From Paragonimus skrjabini miyazakii (Eukaryota; Platyhelminthes; Trematoda; Plagiorchiida; Troglotrematidae), in NCBI GenBank assembly GCA_014338405.1, contig JTDE01003362.1, forward strand, positions 4,647 through 68,646: 64,000 nt of DNA, read 5' to 3'. Position numbers and translations under genes: made by a program. Positions 1 to 13,039 of this stretch are shown piece by piece. The notes under the pieces were generated by a model, which was given only the letters and a program-made list of their open reading frames with translations, had not been told where the DNA came from and made no database searches. Within the stretch, counting starts at the first letter, position 1, and the number at the start of each line of letters is the position of its first letter.

Positions 1-215
1 TTGAAAATTACAAATTCTATTATATCTCCAAAACGGCGCAAAATTGAGCGTTTCTGCAAATTGGAGAGGTGTATTCCATCACGAAAATTCCAATGGAAGC
101 AGTTTCAGAACGTCAAATCGATTAGGAAAGCCAACATTATGCTTTTATCGAAAAAAATGGCGACACGTTTTTTTCCACAAAGTGCGAATATGGGCGATTT
201 TTAGGTACACCTATT
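1..215 (+). repeat. Diverged relative of the 15.5-18.1 kb inverted-repeat arm
   Basis: This segment resembles the right arm of the large inverted repeat (about 17690-17930, same orientation). Shared landmarks come in the same order: CAAAACGGCGCAAAAT against CAAAACGCCGCAAAAT, then a TATTTCATC-like word, then a run of A followed by GTTTTTTT with a CACAAA/CACCAAA word. Translated in frame 1, both copies share KRRK, a serine-arginine patch and a C-terminal GDF/CDF ending. The segment is cut by the window start, so its true left end is unknown. Identity is low, and the relationship is inferred by eye. No protein family is recognised. Confidence 0.35.
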
Positions 216-2282
216 TTTTCTCATTGCAACACCACTAGTATACTCAAAGAGATCAATATATTTGTCCCGTAATACGCATTTTAATATATTCCAGGAAAAA
301 TTTGAAAAATATCTTTTCGCGGCTAAATGGCCGTTTCCAACTCGTTTCGGCCTTGAAACACCATACCGGTGAACTACACATTTGCCCTCTGTTTTCCCAA
401 TCGGTGCATTGTACAATTATTAATTTTGTATGAGATGCATCTATGCGTACCGCCTTACAATGTTTACAACGATCACGTTCATCTGAGCGTGTTTCTCACG
501 AAGACGTTATGAAATATACCACCATTAATATTATTATCTCTCACCTACACGCCAACACATCAAAGCCGTCAAGCACAACACTGTTGAGCTTCCCTTTTTG
601 TTAACTTCCGCTGACTTTCAACCGTCACTGTCTTCTGCTTGCCGTTCGCAAGGTTGATAGATGTGATAGTACGGATCGATAATACTGTCAGATTGCCAGC
701 AGCGGTGACGAAGCTTGATATACGTGTAGGAGTATAATCGGCAGGAACATCACTTTCCACAAACTGTGAAATAATTACAGTTGTGGCATCTTTTGAAGTG
801 ACTGTCAGCGACGCAACACCTTCATCTGGGGGGGGGGCAAATGTTAACGACCACGGTGTCCTAGTTCAGATGGCAAATGAATCGACCGCCAAGTGCGATG
901 TAACGACACGCATCGGCTGAACAGCTCAGCTCGATATCTGCCAAACGATCATTCCTGCTCTCAATCGCTGACAACCGAACTGACATTTGATAAAGCCTAT
1001 TCTGCTTACAGAGGACTTGCCCGAGACTGACGTCACATTTACCTTTTCTCGTACAAATTTATGGTTCAGCAATTGGCGCGGTAGAAAAAATTACATTTGC
1101 GTTCACAAGGAAGCAATACTGATCGGGTTATAGGCCTGAGCATCGATCATATTATAAAGTGCGCACTGGTAACACTGAATATCTCCGAGAAACTGGTGGC
1201 ATGATCTCGGTAACCCGGTCAACCGCAAACCTATTAATATATTAATGCTGTTTTACCTTCAGATTTATAAGTGCTTCTTGTTTTATTCTCCATAATCAAT
1301 TAAGGAGAGAAAAACGTGGAATATAGGAAGTGTAGGTAAATCGATAACTTTATATGTAATAACTGTCGAGTAGGCCGGAAAGAAAACACCACCTGAGGAT
1401 GCATACATTGGAAGCATGCGCATCAACCCGGGAGGCTTCGGCTGGCCTGACCGACCAACGCGCAGCCCTTTTGTTAAAAATTCTGAGTTGCTTTTAGGGA
1501 GAACTCAGTTTTTAACAAACCAACAACATCCGAGGACCGCATTTTGATAGTTACCGAAGTAGTTGAAAGGTCTTTGAGTCCTTTTGCGAAAGTAGAAGCT
1601 ACTGGTGAGAAATTTATGGTAGAAGGTCGCTTCTTTTTCCCAGGCCAAAATAAACCGACCACCTTAATCTTCGACGCCAAAGCTAAGTAGCCGACCACCG
1701 TGACCGTCGTGGCAAAGCAGTTACTAGCGCATTAGAACCACTAGCACTTGTATGTCCTCGTAAGAGAGAAGAGCGCTGCTGGATGTATTGTCAAGAAGGT
1801 TGTTGAATAAAGGAGGGCTTAACACTCACCATCGAGGAATCTTCGCATAGATCGAACGATGAAAACAAAAGTGTGATCTAGTTTCAACTGAAAAAGTTCT
1901 ACACCTAAGAAAAGAAGAAATTCAGCAAAGAATCTCTCCACGGATAACATGTATCCAGCTTGTATGTGAGGGAGCCATGCGTGACAACGTCAAAAATTTT
2001 GGCGCAGTCGAAGACGATCCCACATTAGATGACACTGTTGTCATCTACTTCCCTTAGACTATGCACAACGATCAACATATGTGTTGTGCATGGCCAGTTA
2101 GGAATGATGAAGCTCTAGGTGAAAGAATAAAGAGCGTTTGCTAACAAGTGAATCGTTCGGTTGTTGGTCGCACTAAGAAGCAGGGCTTTTGAGATCTCCA
2201 TGTTTCCCGGCGTAGAGTCGCGAAGCAGTAACTGTACCTTAAAAACGAAAAACAAATGCAGTATGTGAATTGAGATAGCGTT
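216..2282. other. No recognisable gene
   Basis: No supported coding region is seen here. There is a run of ten G at 828-837. Short open frames occur but none carries a recognisable motif. The right end of this stretch borders the 3' end of a minus-strand LINE pseudogene, so positions just below 2283 may be its 3' untranslated region. Confidence 0.5.
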
Positions 2283-4160
2283 CATTTATCAGGGCCAGCC
2301 TCAAAAATAGAGGCAAATCCAGCTGAAATCCCACAGTCAGCGGAGACATTTCACAACTTACAACTTCACAGTGAGGAGGCGGTATGACGACACTGACGGA
2401 CTGTTTTGGACCCCCTGATTTTAGAGAGTGTCCTCTCACAAAATCACTACGAAGCATGCTAAATATGAAGCCACAGGGTGAATTGCAGATGTGGGGGTTT
2501 ACAAGTGTGAAAATAAGTTAACCTCGAGGTTAATAGTCCCATTATGTATGGTGCCTCGAACCACCTCGTTGGCATGCTGCCGCTTTTTTTAAGGACCATT
2601 TATCATTCTAAAGAAACAGCGGCACAACCGCAGCCTATCTTCAACCATTTTTCAGTACATTAAAGCGATGAAGACCAAGCAGGTCAAAAAGCTTCCTAAG
2701 TAGCGTTGAGGTATTATTGACCCTTTCCACATTCACCTCAACGTTGAGTGAATTAGGAAGTGTATGGGGGACTAATTGCATAAGTTCCCTACCAGCCATG
2801 ATTAGTTGAAAGTGTATGCCGTCAACAAACTGGATGCTGCATGGATATAACCTTGTACCTCCTACCCTTAACAGCAAACGTTCAAGTACGACCAATAATA
2901 CTGACGGTCGAAATCATTTTGTAGAATTACTGAGTCACCAGAGGTGTTCATGGTACTCGGAATTTTGACATTATTTGCGAACGGCAACAAGAGAGACCGG
3001 AATGGGAGCATCTTTTTCAGAGGAGGAGAATAAAATCGGACCAAGAACAAAACTTTGGGAGACATTGCTGTGGCTTGCATAACAGCTGGAAAACAGAGCT
3101 CACGCGCACTCTCTATTGCCGACTGGTTAGTTGATACTTTAGTCATCAAAGCCTTGTACTCTGTAAACACGCAGCTCAGCAGGCAGCATAGTGGTCGAAA
3201 GCTTTGGTGAAATCTGGGTATACAACACTTATCCCAACAACCTGGCCAACTGCTATTATTCACCCAGTGGTTGATAGAAGATCCTTGGTGCACGATTGTT
3301 CATTACAAAAGTCTTGCTGCCCATCGCAAAAGTTGCAAGATAATAAACAGCTATCGAGTGGGACGTACATCTGTGCTTTTAGTACTTTAGAAGGATGTAA
3401 AGGAATAGATAAGAAGTGTTTGAGGATGGCGTACTCCGATAAACACTGCATTATCTTGCACGGACCGCCATTAAGGTTGATTGGCCGACAGCTGACTAGG
3501 AAATGCCGATCACCCATCTCGAAGATATGCACGACAGTGGCTTCTTTCCATGTGACGGAGAAGGCACCAGCCCAGAGTGTCTGTTTAAATGGTTTGTAAG
3601 GGGGTTCTACCGAAGTGGCAGCTGCTTCTTCGAAAATCTTGGAGTGGATCTTGTTTGGACCAATTGCAACTTTTGAGATAACCCTGAATAAAAGATCTTC
3701 AACATCCAATACAAAAAGCAGCATCAAGGATTAATGGCTGGAGACCTTGCAGCGGCAGCGTACGGTGCCAATTTGGCTGCGCAAAAATGTAGACTGCCAA
3801 AGATTACTCTTCAAGTAACAAGGCTATCACCAGGGGGTCCGAAGAAGCCTCTCCGTCGGGCAGTCGCATGGAAAGGGAGAAAGACTCATTCGTTTTCGCT
3901 CGGTGCACAGGCCGAAATAAGAAATGTTGTCCGCAAGAACTGTTAGAAGAATCTACTCCGTGTACTCGTAAGTATGTTCACTGATTTCCTATTCACGCCT
4001 ATTCTGAGCGTTGCAAAAAGCCTCCGAGTCCCCCGAGATTTCCGCAAATTTGAAATTCGCGAGCAAATAAGAACGATCTTTAAGGAAGCGACTTAGTCTA
4101 TGCGGTAGAGGTGAGTGATAAAAGGGAATGCAGGGTTTGCGCGGCAAATTCAGATTGTTC
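2283..4160 (-). pseudogene. LINE 1: CR1-like non-LTR retrotransposon, RT and C-terminal part
   Basis: Read on the minus strand, this is the remnant of a LINE polyprotein. A linker before the RT (about 4150-3990) has the usual basic, aromatic pattern. The RT begins near 3700 with GPNKIHSKIFEEAA and WKEATVVHIFEMGDR, matching the GPD-I-P and W..A.V.PIFKKGDR motifs of LINE RTs. The catalytic FADD box is FANN (about 2970-2981), so both aspartates are lost. The stretch downstream ('TMNTSGDSVILQNDFDR') fits the post-catalytic helix. The C-terminus (about 2460-2283) keeps the RGHSLK motif and a degraded WN.LP..VV.A.S..SF pattern. Several frameshifts and stops split it. No endonuclease domain could be traced upstream, so the copy is probably 5'-truncated or too decayed. 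Clade naming is by eye. Confidence 0.75.
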
Positions 4161-7100
4161 CATCTCTCAATTGCGCCCTGCGAAACACTGTGGCAGCGTT
4201 TGCCACATTCAAGAAGAAGCAAACTGAGGCAACTTTCCAGACCGTTAACATGAGCCCGATTCAAGTTTCGAACCGCTGACCTTTAGCTAATGGTTGTATT
4301 CGGCAACAAATAAAATCGGTGGAAAGGGTTGACCATTGTGTCAAATTGACGACTTGAAGACCATTCTGCCTATCACGGGGATGTGATCTGAGATAACTAG
4401 GTTCAGTAGAGAGAGAATCTGGCTCGAACGAAGTTGCATCGGATCGCTGACATGCTATGTCCACGCAATCAGTTGTGTTGACGTTGGTAAGTGGATAGAG
4501 AATCCGCTTTCACACTCCTGATGGTACGCCAGTGCCCAGTTTATCTTAAATGTACTAAAGTTGCTCATATTACACAAATGGAAATAGGCGGTTAACCTAG
4601 GAAGTTCTCCTGACCAACGAAAACAGCTTCACTATCTAAAATGTTGTATGATAGAAAACGATAGATTAGCCTTACCAAAAGTATCTCTTGGTCACTTTCT
4701 GCTAGCTGAGCCCCCAGGACGTCACATTTATCGCGGAAAGTAAGTTAATTGTTAAGCGTGGGTTTCTCGAGATCGTGCTCGAGAGAAACTGTAGAGTTCC
4801 AATTTACCCCCCAAGCGGAGTCAACTCCGTAAACTGAGTATCCGGAGAAACTCAGTACACTCTCAGTGATGTTGCCGGTAAGTCACCTCCCTATGAAGGC
4901 GAAGATAAGTGGTTTGGCGTCAGGGACGAATTGTCTGATAGCCGGTAATTTATAAAACCGACTCGGACAATTTGTATACGTGCAGCTAGAGGTAACTGCT
5001 TTGTTAGCGTTTGCGAGAAAAGTGAAAAAATACACGGAAGAACTTGGAAGACAGCACCTAAGATTGAGAAGAGGGCGTCGGACGGTGGTGAAGTTGGACG
5101 GCTTGTTTTACCGAGTTGATCTGCTGGCCTCTCTTTAAGGCTACAGGCATGATACCAATGTCTGTACTTGTATGGTGCTTGACCTGTACACTTGGCATTG
5201 CAAATTGCGACCTCCGTGTCCCTTTAAAAGTCTGCATTTTCACAGGTTGCTCGGAAGTTTCCAGCCACGGAAAATTTGACCCATTTTGGTAGAAACGTGA
5301 TTTTGAAGGACGCAATGTATCTAGTTTTGTGAGACCATTAATAGGGATGTCCAATAATGCAGGTTAAAGATACTTTATGACCCCTCAGGGGTGACCGCAA
5401 TAGCCGTTTAGTAAAATTTCGGGCGATGATACGAAGGGTGGTTTCTTAGCGATCTGTTTGTCCTCAGTGCTCGTGCTCGTGTTTGAAGTGTCGACCATTG
5501 GATTGACGTCCACAACGTCAAGGTCCGCACTTTAACTCAAGAGTGCAGGAACCTGAGTCGACACTGCTAGAACAGAAACTACAAACTGACCCATTAACTG
5601 TAGCTTACATTCGGCCATAAACTGTATTGTGATTTTCATCAGCTCAGCACGCTTCTAGGTTGACGTTTCTGGATGTCAGATCCTGTGCTGTTCCAAGTAC
5701 TGTCTTAGAGTTTAGCGTGGTATATGAGGTTGATGAAGGACCAGGTGACTTCTGAATTATTTGCGCAGAGCCTGCCCATGAATGTAAGATCTATGACATG
5801 AGAAAAAATTAAATGACCAAAGTGACTTGGTTAGCCCAGATGGAGACGTTGTGATTGGCCAACTTCAGAAAAAAGTCTTTTATCGCTTAGGGCATCATTT
5901 TTCAATGGAACCACAGCCCCTTCTACTTGTACAGTTGAGAAGGTAACTGTCTTCTTGTTGACTGAAACAGAAGGCAGAACGGAGGCAAAGTACCCGTTTA
6001 AGGAGTGTGGTTCCAACTTTGTTTAAAAGGAAGTTACTTAACACTCGTTTTTCTCACTGCCTGTGGAAGACATAAGAATAGGAACTGAGCCAAAAGTTTC
6101 CTCACACTTTTGGTTCAACGTTTTTCGCGCTAGTTCAACTTCCTGATGCGCATGCGGCTCATTCACTTAAAGAGACAACCGAAGAGGCTAGATGTTTATC
6201 CTGGTCTTCGTTGAGGCCGATGTACCTGAAGCGATACGACGTATCGCGCCAATATTTCTCCGTACCGTTTAGTACGGACATTTCCCATCAGTATCGACCA
6301 CGCGTGATCGCTGCCCCCGCGTATTTATGCAGAACTTCTGCGCCACTAGATCTGAAACCAGTCAGTGTTAATAAAACTACAGTTTAATATTAATAATGTT
6401 CTCAGTATTACGAAATACGGATGACACAAAGTGCGAATAATAAACCACTTGACGAATGAGTGTTATTCCACAGCAAACAACGGTAATGCTATTTACTTTA
6501 CAAGGCACGATATATATATATAAGCAGAAGATGAGAACAACTGAAATTGGGTCAACTTGCGGGTTACCTGGGAAGTTTCAAGGGAATAAGTCGTTCATAC
6601 TGACTGCCACAGTTTAAGTATGTAGCTGATTGTTTTGCCTTTTATTGCCTACCAGACAATCACGAAGGATGGTCGATTGACCCTTACTTCGAATTTGGCG
6701 GTTTCTACTTGTCAACGCGTTGTTCGAGGACGGTTTGTCCGTAATACTGCGACTCCTATATACACTGGGCCATATGTTGGTCTGGACGTCTGTCACTTAT
6801 CGTGTATCTAAAACCTTTGTATCGGAATGTCACTCAGAACTAAGACTGTCCCACCTGTAAAAAAGAGCTACTGATTTCCAGTGATCACTCAACAGGCATA
6901 TGTCGATCACCAGTATAATATGCGTGGACCAGAAAAGGAAACAGAAATCAGTATGCATCTCAAATCATTCCCTATATACATAATATCCACTGTTTGCGTT
7001 GGTTTTAATACCACACATTCGAGTTAAAGTGAAAACAAACTGATACTAATCAACGTACCGTGGGGGCATCTAACTGTTTGTCCAGTAATTAACTAATAGG

Positions 7101-7869
7101 ACAGTTATGATGAAACTAGGAAAACTGTAAGCCGGGCTATCAAGCCCTCAGATAGATGACTACCATATGGTGTTTGGGTGCCGGAAAGTACCTAGGGCCC
7201 TTCCATATCAGTTAGAGACTGGACATTCCACACTGTGAGATCACCGAAATCACCCAGTCCTCTTGACATGCAACCACGGACTATTTTAGCTGATAAATTC
7301 ACAAACCAATTCAGGGTCTTCTGTCAGCTCTGAGAGGACCTTTTAACGGGCGCCATCCAAAGCGACAACAGAGCTTTTAGTTATTCGTCACCTGGCAGGA
7401 AACAAGAAAAAGTAGGATGTCACGAGCTACCAACGTCGGACTCAACGGATCTTCATAAGACTAATTCTCTCCCAAACACAGACCGAAACCGGCCACTTAC
7501 CAAACTTTGAGGTGCACCATTTCGTTTGTTATCTCACCTGCACACAAGTTGGCGGCTTATCTTCTTATGCCGTGATTGACGTCCTTAGATGTTGTTGGTT
7601 CAACGTCTAGCATCACACTGCTGGATGTTCTAGAATTCAGAAGTGAGATCAGGCATAATGTTCGAGAAAATACCTCTTTAACCACATGATAGGTGCATAA
7701 AAAATTGCATGGAGTTGAAGCTCGTGACAGAAAGGTCGGTGCATTGATGGATTGATGAAGGAAATTGAAGGCAGGAGATTGCAAAAATTCTATATCCTGA
7801 TGTGTAGAATCTTGAGTTCCTCAGCGATGGTTTGACGCTGAAGAAAAAATGAACTGGGTTGTTGAATGC
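4161..7869. other. No recognisable gene; possible eroded LINE 5' sequence
   Basis: This stretch lies between two minus-strand LINE remnants. Open frames of up to about 98 codons exist (for example 5058-5354 on the minus strand), but none shows endonuclease, RT or host-family motifs. A short (TA)n run is at 6511-6522. Part of it may be the unreadable 5' half of the LINE at 2283-4160, which I cannot demonstrate. Confidence 0.4.
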
Positions 7870-10340
7870 AGATCAGTTAGCGCCTCGGTAAATGCTCCTG
7901 CACTGACGGGAAATACATGGTCTCGGACAGCATTTCAGATCTCGCAAGAAAGCGGCGAAATAGTTACGTCTCCATTTTAGCCTACAATTTTGCACCTCTG
8001 GTTTGAAAAGGTGACTCCGCAGTGCAGTGCCGATATGCCTGCTAAAAATCGGTTTACAGGAATGATAAGGGAAATCTCGTTATCAAGAAGCTCAGTACCA
8101 ATTCACCACTGGAATGATGATGCTCTACATAATAAGCACTCCGGGACGTCAACCTTAATTGACAAGACCTAGTTTTCAGGCTTCGCTGTGTTCCAGTGGA
8201 AGAAAGTTGGTAACCTTCAAGGGCGACCTGCGTATTTGTGGGAAGTACAGCCGGATCACGTCTGCATTCTTATTATGCGTTCGAACAAAACTGTTGTAGA
8301 ACAGCTTACAACATCGTGGTTTGCACTGGCCGAAATAATGTTTGAGCAACATTAATGCTGTAGCCGAGAGTACGTAATGATAATTGGAAATATACTCAGC
8401 TCAAACCCACAGCTACTTTCTATGCAGTAGCAATAACACGGCACGCTAACCAACCAAATAGTAAGGTAATCCCTATTTGAAGAATGTAATAATCTATGCA
8501 GCAAAACGGCAACAACACACAGTGTTTTTATAAATTGCAATCACTACATTCGGGGTATTACCGGCGATTTTGGGGCCCGAGAACGTATACGAAAGACAAA
8601 TTCTGATGTGCTTCTCTATATAAAATATTTCAGGTGTTATTTAATTGGCTGTTGACATGGATAACTTTCCACGTTGTCACTGAAGTCGAACCAGTCCGTA
8701 ATAGACTAAAATAGATAGGATAGTAAAGTCATTTCTTAGGATGGAGGCATTATTAACAGGGCGGAGACAGGTCATATTAGAAAGTTTTCAGCAAACAATA
8801 ATAGCGGATATGTAGATAAAAGTGATGCGCTATCAATGAATAGAAATGGTAAAAGATCGACCAAGAAATAGTCTGTGGTTCACTCCTGAATCTAGGTCTG
8901 CAAGTACGGAATGCACTTTCCACATACGCTATGTACGGATAATAAGCAAGATATTCCTCTGGCCACCAAGAGAATATGCCAAGTGCTTCATAATGGAAAC
9001 ATTATCGATAGAAACCAAATGGTCCACGCGGTGAAATGCTTTGACAAAGTCACAGTATTCGACATCAATGCCAATGCTTATAGCAGCAGGTTTAGTCCAT
9101 TGATTAACGGCCATCCGCGGATTCGCGGCACACGACAGACCCTTGCGAAAGCCGCGCTATAGATTGAAAAATAATTGTCGACAGGTCAGCCATCTGAGGG
9201 CCGATTCGCATGCAAACGCCTCCAAAATTTTCGAGATATTCGACAGCAGGACTATTGTTCGGTAGTCTCTGGAAAGATTACTTCTACCATCCATGGAAAC
9301 GAGTGTAATGCTTGCAAGATTTCAACTGCCGTGAACCTTTTCTTGGATGGTAGACTGCTCAAGTAGTAGGATAAGTGTTTCAGCAAGTCTGTTAGTGACC
9401 TCACGGAGAGCTATGGAGGGTAAAACTTCAGAGCTAAGGCCGATGTGCTCGTGATGTCGGCGTTCGGTCATTATCGTCGGTAGGGATGCAATCACCATGT
9501 TCATCCCATTGATCTCACTGGTAAGAAGAACCTGGACAGTTGAGGGTGACTGAGCAAAGGCACTACTGTGTAGCGAAGCGGGAATATTAGTGGCTGTGGT
9601 ATCAAAGTTAGTAGCGCCTGACGGGCCCAAGAGTTGAAGTACCCGGTTCCTGACATAAGAAATAGCGATACAAACTTGAAGAGGAAATTCTGACGGGTGA
9701 CAAGGCGTCTGGTTAGGCCTCGTTCGTAGTCAGTGTGGTCTTCGTGTATTAGCAAGATTCACTGGTGTATTTTGGTAGCGCATATTTTCCGATCATTGCC
9801 AGATAAACATATCCTATAGCACGTCAGAGCATATCGCTTCCAAGAATGACCTTGAGGGTGCAAAGGCGCGGTTCACACGTAGGTCTATTCCATTTATCAG
9901 CTACCGATTGGTTACCACCAACGGCTGTGGAAGGGACGGCAGATAATTTCGTCTATAGAACGAACGAGGGTGAACTATTCCAGATGTTACCTCGCCAAGT
10001 AACCAGTAAGTTTCCGCACATCCTTTTTTCGAAAAATTCTGTGATCACCTGCTGCGGAGCGGAAAAGGTTTTTGATGCAGACGAAGTCAAATGGGATGGC
10101 TGCGTGATCAGTTAGTTCAAGCGTTGCGTTGGTTTCGAAGTAATCAAATAACGACACCTTGTTTGTGAATGTGTAGTCTAGCTTCGACCGTTTTTGGCTA
10201 ATGCTCCACCATAGGAGGCTAAGGACTTGCTCTTTGAAACACACTACCTTGAATATCTGAAAAAATCGCGCGGGCAGAGATTTATTGGAACATACGGGAG
10301 GGGAATTAGATGTTGGAAAAGCCTGGGGTGATCATAACCT
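7870..10340 (-). pseudogene. LINE 2: CR1-like non-LTR retrotransposon with endonuclease remnant, RT and C-terminus
   Basis: Minus-strand LINE remnant traced in order. The end of an EEP-type endonuclease (about 10200-10060) has the LDY.FTN motif followed by TDHAAIPFDFVC, matching the catalytic SDH box. A linker follows at about 9755-9500. The RT at about 9450-8700 has a degraded GPDEI region, RDYRTIVLLSNISKILE (the 'YRPVSL' motif), GFRKGLSC, and DFVKAFHRVDH, which matches the D.SKAFD.VDH motif. A thumb-like region near 8350-8200 has FVRTHNKNADV for the usual FVRPHLEYA. The C-terminus near 8050-7900 has LFKPEVQNCRL. Many frameshifts and stops are present, and the YADD box is not legible. It cannot encode a working enzyme. 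The strand is the same as the LINEs on either side, but the sequences differ, so these are separate insertions. Confidence 0.7.
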
Positions 10341-13039
10341 CCATCTCAAGAATAAATGTTCATCGCTTACAATATCATAAGACGAAGGGCGACACATCCT
10401 CTCTACTGGCCAAATATCAGAATTATTTAGGCAAATCATGCAAAAAACCGTTTTACAAATCGCGGCAAGTATTGAATTTTTATCAGGAAAATCCTGGGAT
10501 GGAGTGCTGATATATTGAACGGACCACCTTCCTCCATCTGTATTCCCGTTACCAAAAAGGATAGACACACCCCTCAGGACTCATTTAGAATCTTACTAGT
10601 AAGTGTTGAGCCACGATTCAGTTAGAGCAGCTATTGGGGTCCTTACAGAAGTAAAAAGCTCAAGGATCTCAGCTACTTTATTGACCTAACCGGGCAAATT
10701 TGTAAGTGCACTTAACCCAGTTGATGGTAGACAAGCGGACATTATCCTGGGATTGTGTACAACATAAATCCCTCGCAATGCAACCATAAGGGGTGTCACT
10801 GGCCCTGCAGGTGCAGGTTGCAATAAGTTTTGCGCTATTAAATTCCCAGTAGACTACAAAAAACGACTGATGCACGTGCGATGATCAACACTTAGTAACT
10901 TCCATTTTCCTTCGGAACGATCGTGGCGAAACGATATTCCTTCAGGCATGAGGCGACCTCGATTGTGTAACGGCTGCGTTGTATAAGGTGCCATATTTGG
11001 CAGGATGTCAGTAATCTTGCAAAGTTATTAACCAGTTTCGCCCGGCTGAAGCGTGTACAGCGGGATGCGATGGATACATTACACATGAGCGTTAGTTAGC
11101 TCGGGTGCGGGTGACAACGAGTTTCACTGGCTTCTGTCATACTTAGGTAGTTGTTGAAAGAAATGAAGACACTCACAGTAACACAGTTTTACGGCCGGTT
11201 AATAGCCTCAGATTTTGCGTTCATAAGCATTCGCCTCTGTCGTTCAACTCAAAGAATTTCGCGGTAGACTAGGACACTGAGAATGCCTGGCAGTTTGTGT
11301 ATCTGAACAAAACAGTTAGAAGACGAATTCTGGTAGATGCTAGCATTTCGAATTGGCTCGTCAGTACCAAATAACCAATAACACGGGAACCTTTCAATTT
11401 AACGTCTACAGTGTATCGTTGGAAGTACATATCACGTCGCACCTGAACGTCGCTAGCCAGGCTTATCAGTACGCGTCGAATCAAGTTTTCTGAATAATCT
11501 CGTGATAGAATTTGGAATACATAGTTCATCGCCCGTTTTTTGCGGAGACCTTTCTAAAGTTCAAAACCATGTTCACCTCGAATCTTCAAGCAGTTGTCAT
11601 TGCAGTTCAAAAGTTCATCAACAATATAGGAGTCGTTTCCAACTGCGGAATCCAGCCTTTTAGGGACGGCTATTTTCATGCACTTAAAAACACATGTTAC
11701 TATTACTCTGTTTTAACAGAGCTTTCTCGAACAGCAGGATGGAGCCTTTTAGAGGGACTGGACGAAAGACCCCAGCATAGTGTCGTTTCATTGTTTAGAA
11801 ATGGGACAAGTTATTAACAGCGGTGGGGCCGAGTATCTTAGTGGCAACCGTGATAGTCGTCTCTGACTTGGCTCCGGGAGCAACGGACGCACAGAATATT
11901 GCGTCAGTTTCACCTGCATGACATACTTCTCCGACCACAGACGACATAACGTGACTGTACATCCACCGCAAGGGCCCCAGAATTAGCCCTAGACTTAGCA
12001 AACTTTCTAACCATCCTAAAACTGAAGCATACAAAGTGGATGTAGTTTGAAGCTGCTGCTGCGAACATCTCATAAACCTCACTAGGCATGCTACGCAATG
12101 TTGAGCCAGATGTCGCACAGGAAGTGCAGAAAAGTGTGCTTGTTCTTGCGGACGAGCTTCACACATTATCTATGAGTGAGATTTTTCACTCCCACTAGTT
12201 GGTATGGTCGAGATCAGGTATAAACCTGGAGCAACTAAGCAAACATGAAATATTTCATTTGTGATTCGGAAATTATTTCGGGTAAAGAAACAATCAAAGT
12301 TAGCAAATGTACTACCAATGGTACGGAAAAAATTGAACCTATATCTGACACAATTGCCATCTATGGTGTCACTGCCACCGGTCTGCGGGCGAAGTATTTT
12401 TTATAGGGTGTAAATTATGCCCAGCACTTCAACGAGTTGGTCGCCTCTTAAATTTATGATTTTTCGTTGGTAGTTGTTAAAGGCAGGTGAGAAATGCGCC
12501 GCCGCTGTGCAAGGATACCACAGGGGGAAATGTGCGAGAAGCAAGAATAGGACAGGAGATGTTAAATTACTATTGGGACTAATGTGCAGTCACACGAAAC
12601 AGCATATTAACGCCATCGGCCATGCCCCTAGTGTAATACAGTTAGGTGTGTTCTCCTCAAACACGCAAAGCCACACGAGGTGTACGACCACACACGTCTG
12701 TACTACAGTACTTAGCGCGAAGCAGAATACGCCCACATACACAAACTTGCAAATAACCAGATATTAACCGTCCACATATGTGCATTCATACTTGTATATA
12801 CGGTCTAACTACATATTTTATGACATCGGAGAATGTAACAATCAGTTGGTCGTCATAGCACGGAAACGTAACCTGAAACACTAGCTGCAACTCTGAAATG
12901 TTCCGGTGACTATTCGGGTTCTGTTCTGTGAGATACTGAGCAAGATCAATGATATTGCAGAAAGACGTAGTCACACTTTGCTGCATTACCACCGCCTGTC
13001 GCGGTCTCAACAGTTATGTTACGGAACGGACGAAAAGAT
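10341..13039. other. No recognisable gene
   Basis: Several open frames of 85-123 codons occur (for example 11795-12166 on the minus strand and 11512-11817 on the plus strand). None shows a motif, domain or splice pattern that I can support. This is presumably intergenic or heavily decayed repeat DNA between two LINE copies. Confidence 0.4.

Noticed and set aside
3204..3599. 131-codon plus-strand open frame
   Set aside because: It is the antisense shadow of the LINE 1 reverse transcriptase on the minus strand, which shows clear family motifs.
6511..6522. TA dinucleotide run
   Set aside because: Six units only; too short to be a meaningful microsatellite.
11795..12166. 123-codon minus-strand open frame
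   Set aside because: No domain, no splice signals and no LINE motif. Frames of this length occur by chance in this relatively GC-rich part.
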